In this document: in pieces, positions 63,174 through 64,000 of the stretch
How positions within the stretch are numbered: the stretch's first letter is position 1
Layout of the letters: each line of letters starts with the position of its first letter
Position numbers and translations under genes: made by a program
Source of the DNA: Dirofilaria immitis
Taxonomy: Eukaryota; Nematoda; Chromadorea; Rhabditida; Onchocercidae
NCBI GenBank assembly: GCA_024305405.1
Contig: JAKNDB010000068.1
Span: 4,778,001-4,842,000, forward strand
Length of the DNA stretch: 64,000 nt
Direction of reading: 5' to 3'
Notes under the pieces: generated by a model
What the model was told of the DNA's origin: nothing
Seen by the model: only the letters and a program-made list of their open reading frames with translations
Databases searched by the model: none

Positions 63174-64000
63174 TTTAAAATATTTTTTTGTCTGATTAAT
63201 TTTTCAAATGTTAATAATGTAATATAAGTTGTATAAATGCTAATGATGTTAATTTTAAATTAAATCTTAGCTTTACAAATGCTTCTTTCGTACGTAATTT
63301 GCATGTTGAGCTCAGAATAAGTTTCACGTATTTCACGTGTAAGTTTTCTAGTCCATTTTGGTTGCATGTAAATTATTTATCAATTTGGGCTGTGATACTT
63401 GCCGGAATTAATTTTTAATTGTTTAAATATTCGAACTTTTCCCTACTTTTTTCTCTACAAAAAGATTTTATTAAAACTTAACAAAGTTCATTGAAATTTA
63501 AAAAGTTTCTTCAACATTTTTCTTTTTTTTAAATTATTTATCTATTAAAATTGCAAATATTCTTATTTTCTTTTTCTTTATGGAAATTAATGCTTTAAAA
63601 AAATCTCATTATTACCATAATTATCTTTCTTTCTTCCTTTTTTTTAAAAAAATATTAATAAAATGAACAAATAAATAATAATTAGATAGCATTTTTGGCT
63701 CTCATTCTTTACTCTATATCTTTTCGAATAATTAAGTAAGCATTAAATATGGCCATTCATTTAATTTTATTTGCTTATTTATTAAATATTTGAGAGAAAA
63801 AAAAGGAAAGAAACTATTACGGTAATGAAATTTTCAATCAAAAATGTTCTACAGTCAGTATCATGTTATACTTGTACCGGTATTTGTTTAATAATAGTAA
63901 TTCATACCTTGAATTTGAATAAATTTTTCGTTCATTTAACAATTATAAATAAGTTAAGCAATTTATAATTCATTCAGTAATTTTAATATTTTTAAACTGT
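63174..64000. other. AT-rich sequence downstream of the zinc-finger gene
   Basis: No coding exon recognised up to the window end. A further exon or gene could continue beyond it. Confidence 0.5.

Overview
The window looks like nuclear DNA of a nematode, most likely a filarial or other spirurid worm. It is very AT-rich, and genes are split into many short exons by introns of roughly 40 to 1,400 bases with GT..AG borders and TTTTCAG-type acceptors. The gene content is animal: Cys-loop receptors, a casein-kinase-1-like kinase, mitochondrial ribosomal proteins, an RNA polymerase III subunit and a Snail-type zinc-finger protein. The species assignment is inference. Exons were joined by hand from splice sites and reading phase.

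Layout. 2.4-12.3 kb: two minus-strand Cys-loop genes, one a full receptor (with reading-frame breaks) and one that encodes only the ligand-binding domain and stops where the first membrane helix should start. 13.4-16.3 kb: an intact seven-exon CK1-family kinase on the plus strand with an unusual catalytic loop. 16.3-26.5 kb: gene-poor, with several tandem repeats. It holds one small secreted acidic peptide gene (19.0-19.6 kb, with a duplicated last exon) and what look like decayed copies of it. 26.6-29.4 kb: a six-exon minus-strand gene not recognised. 31.2-32.1 kb: GGACT-like gamma-glutamylamine cyclotransferase (plus). 33.5-35.6 kb: mitochondrial ribosomal protein S10 (minus). 37.1-39.5 kb: a CDV3-like gene (minus). 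42.2-49.3 kb: two plus-strand genes 365 bases apart, mitochondrial ribosomal protein L36 and RNA polymerase III subunit RPC3, a possible operon. 49.3-59.9 kb: a desert of simple repeats and duplicated blocks. 59.9-63.2 kb: a Snail/Scratch-family zinc-finger gene (plus).

There is no single pathway. MRPS10 and MRPL36 serve mitochondrial translation, RPC3 serves Pol III transcription, and the two Cys-loop genes may be functionally linked (full channel and soluble binding protein). No tRNA, rRNA or CRISPR array was found.

A recurring oddity is single-base reading-frame breaks inside otherwise well-conserved exons (receptor, CDV3, RPC3, zinc-finger gene), nearly all explained by one missing base. 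They suggest indel errors in the assembly more than pseudogenes. The most novel observations are the membrane-less Cys-loop protein, the small secreted peptide gene with two alternative last exons, and a near-perfect copy of part of RPC3 exon 1 inside its own first intron.
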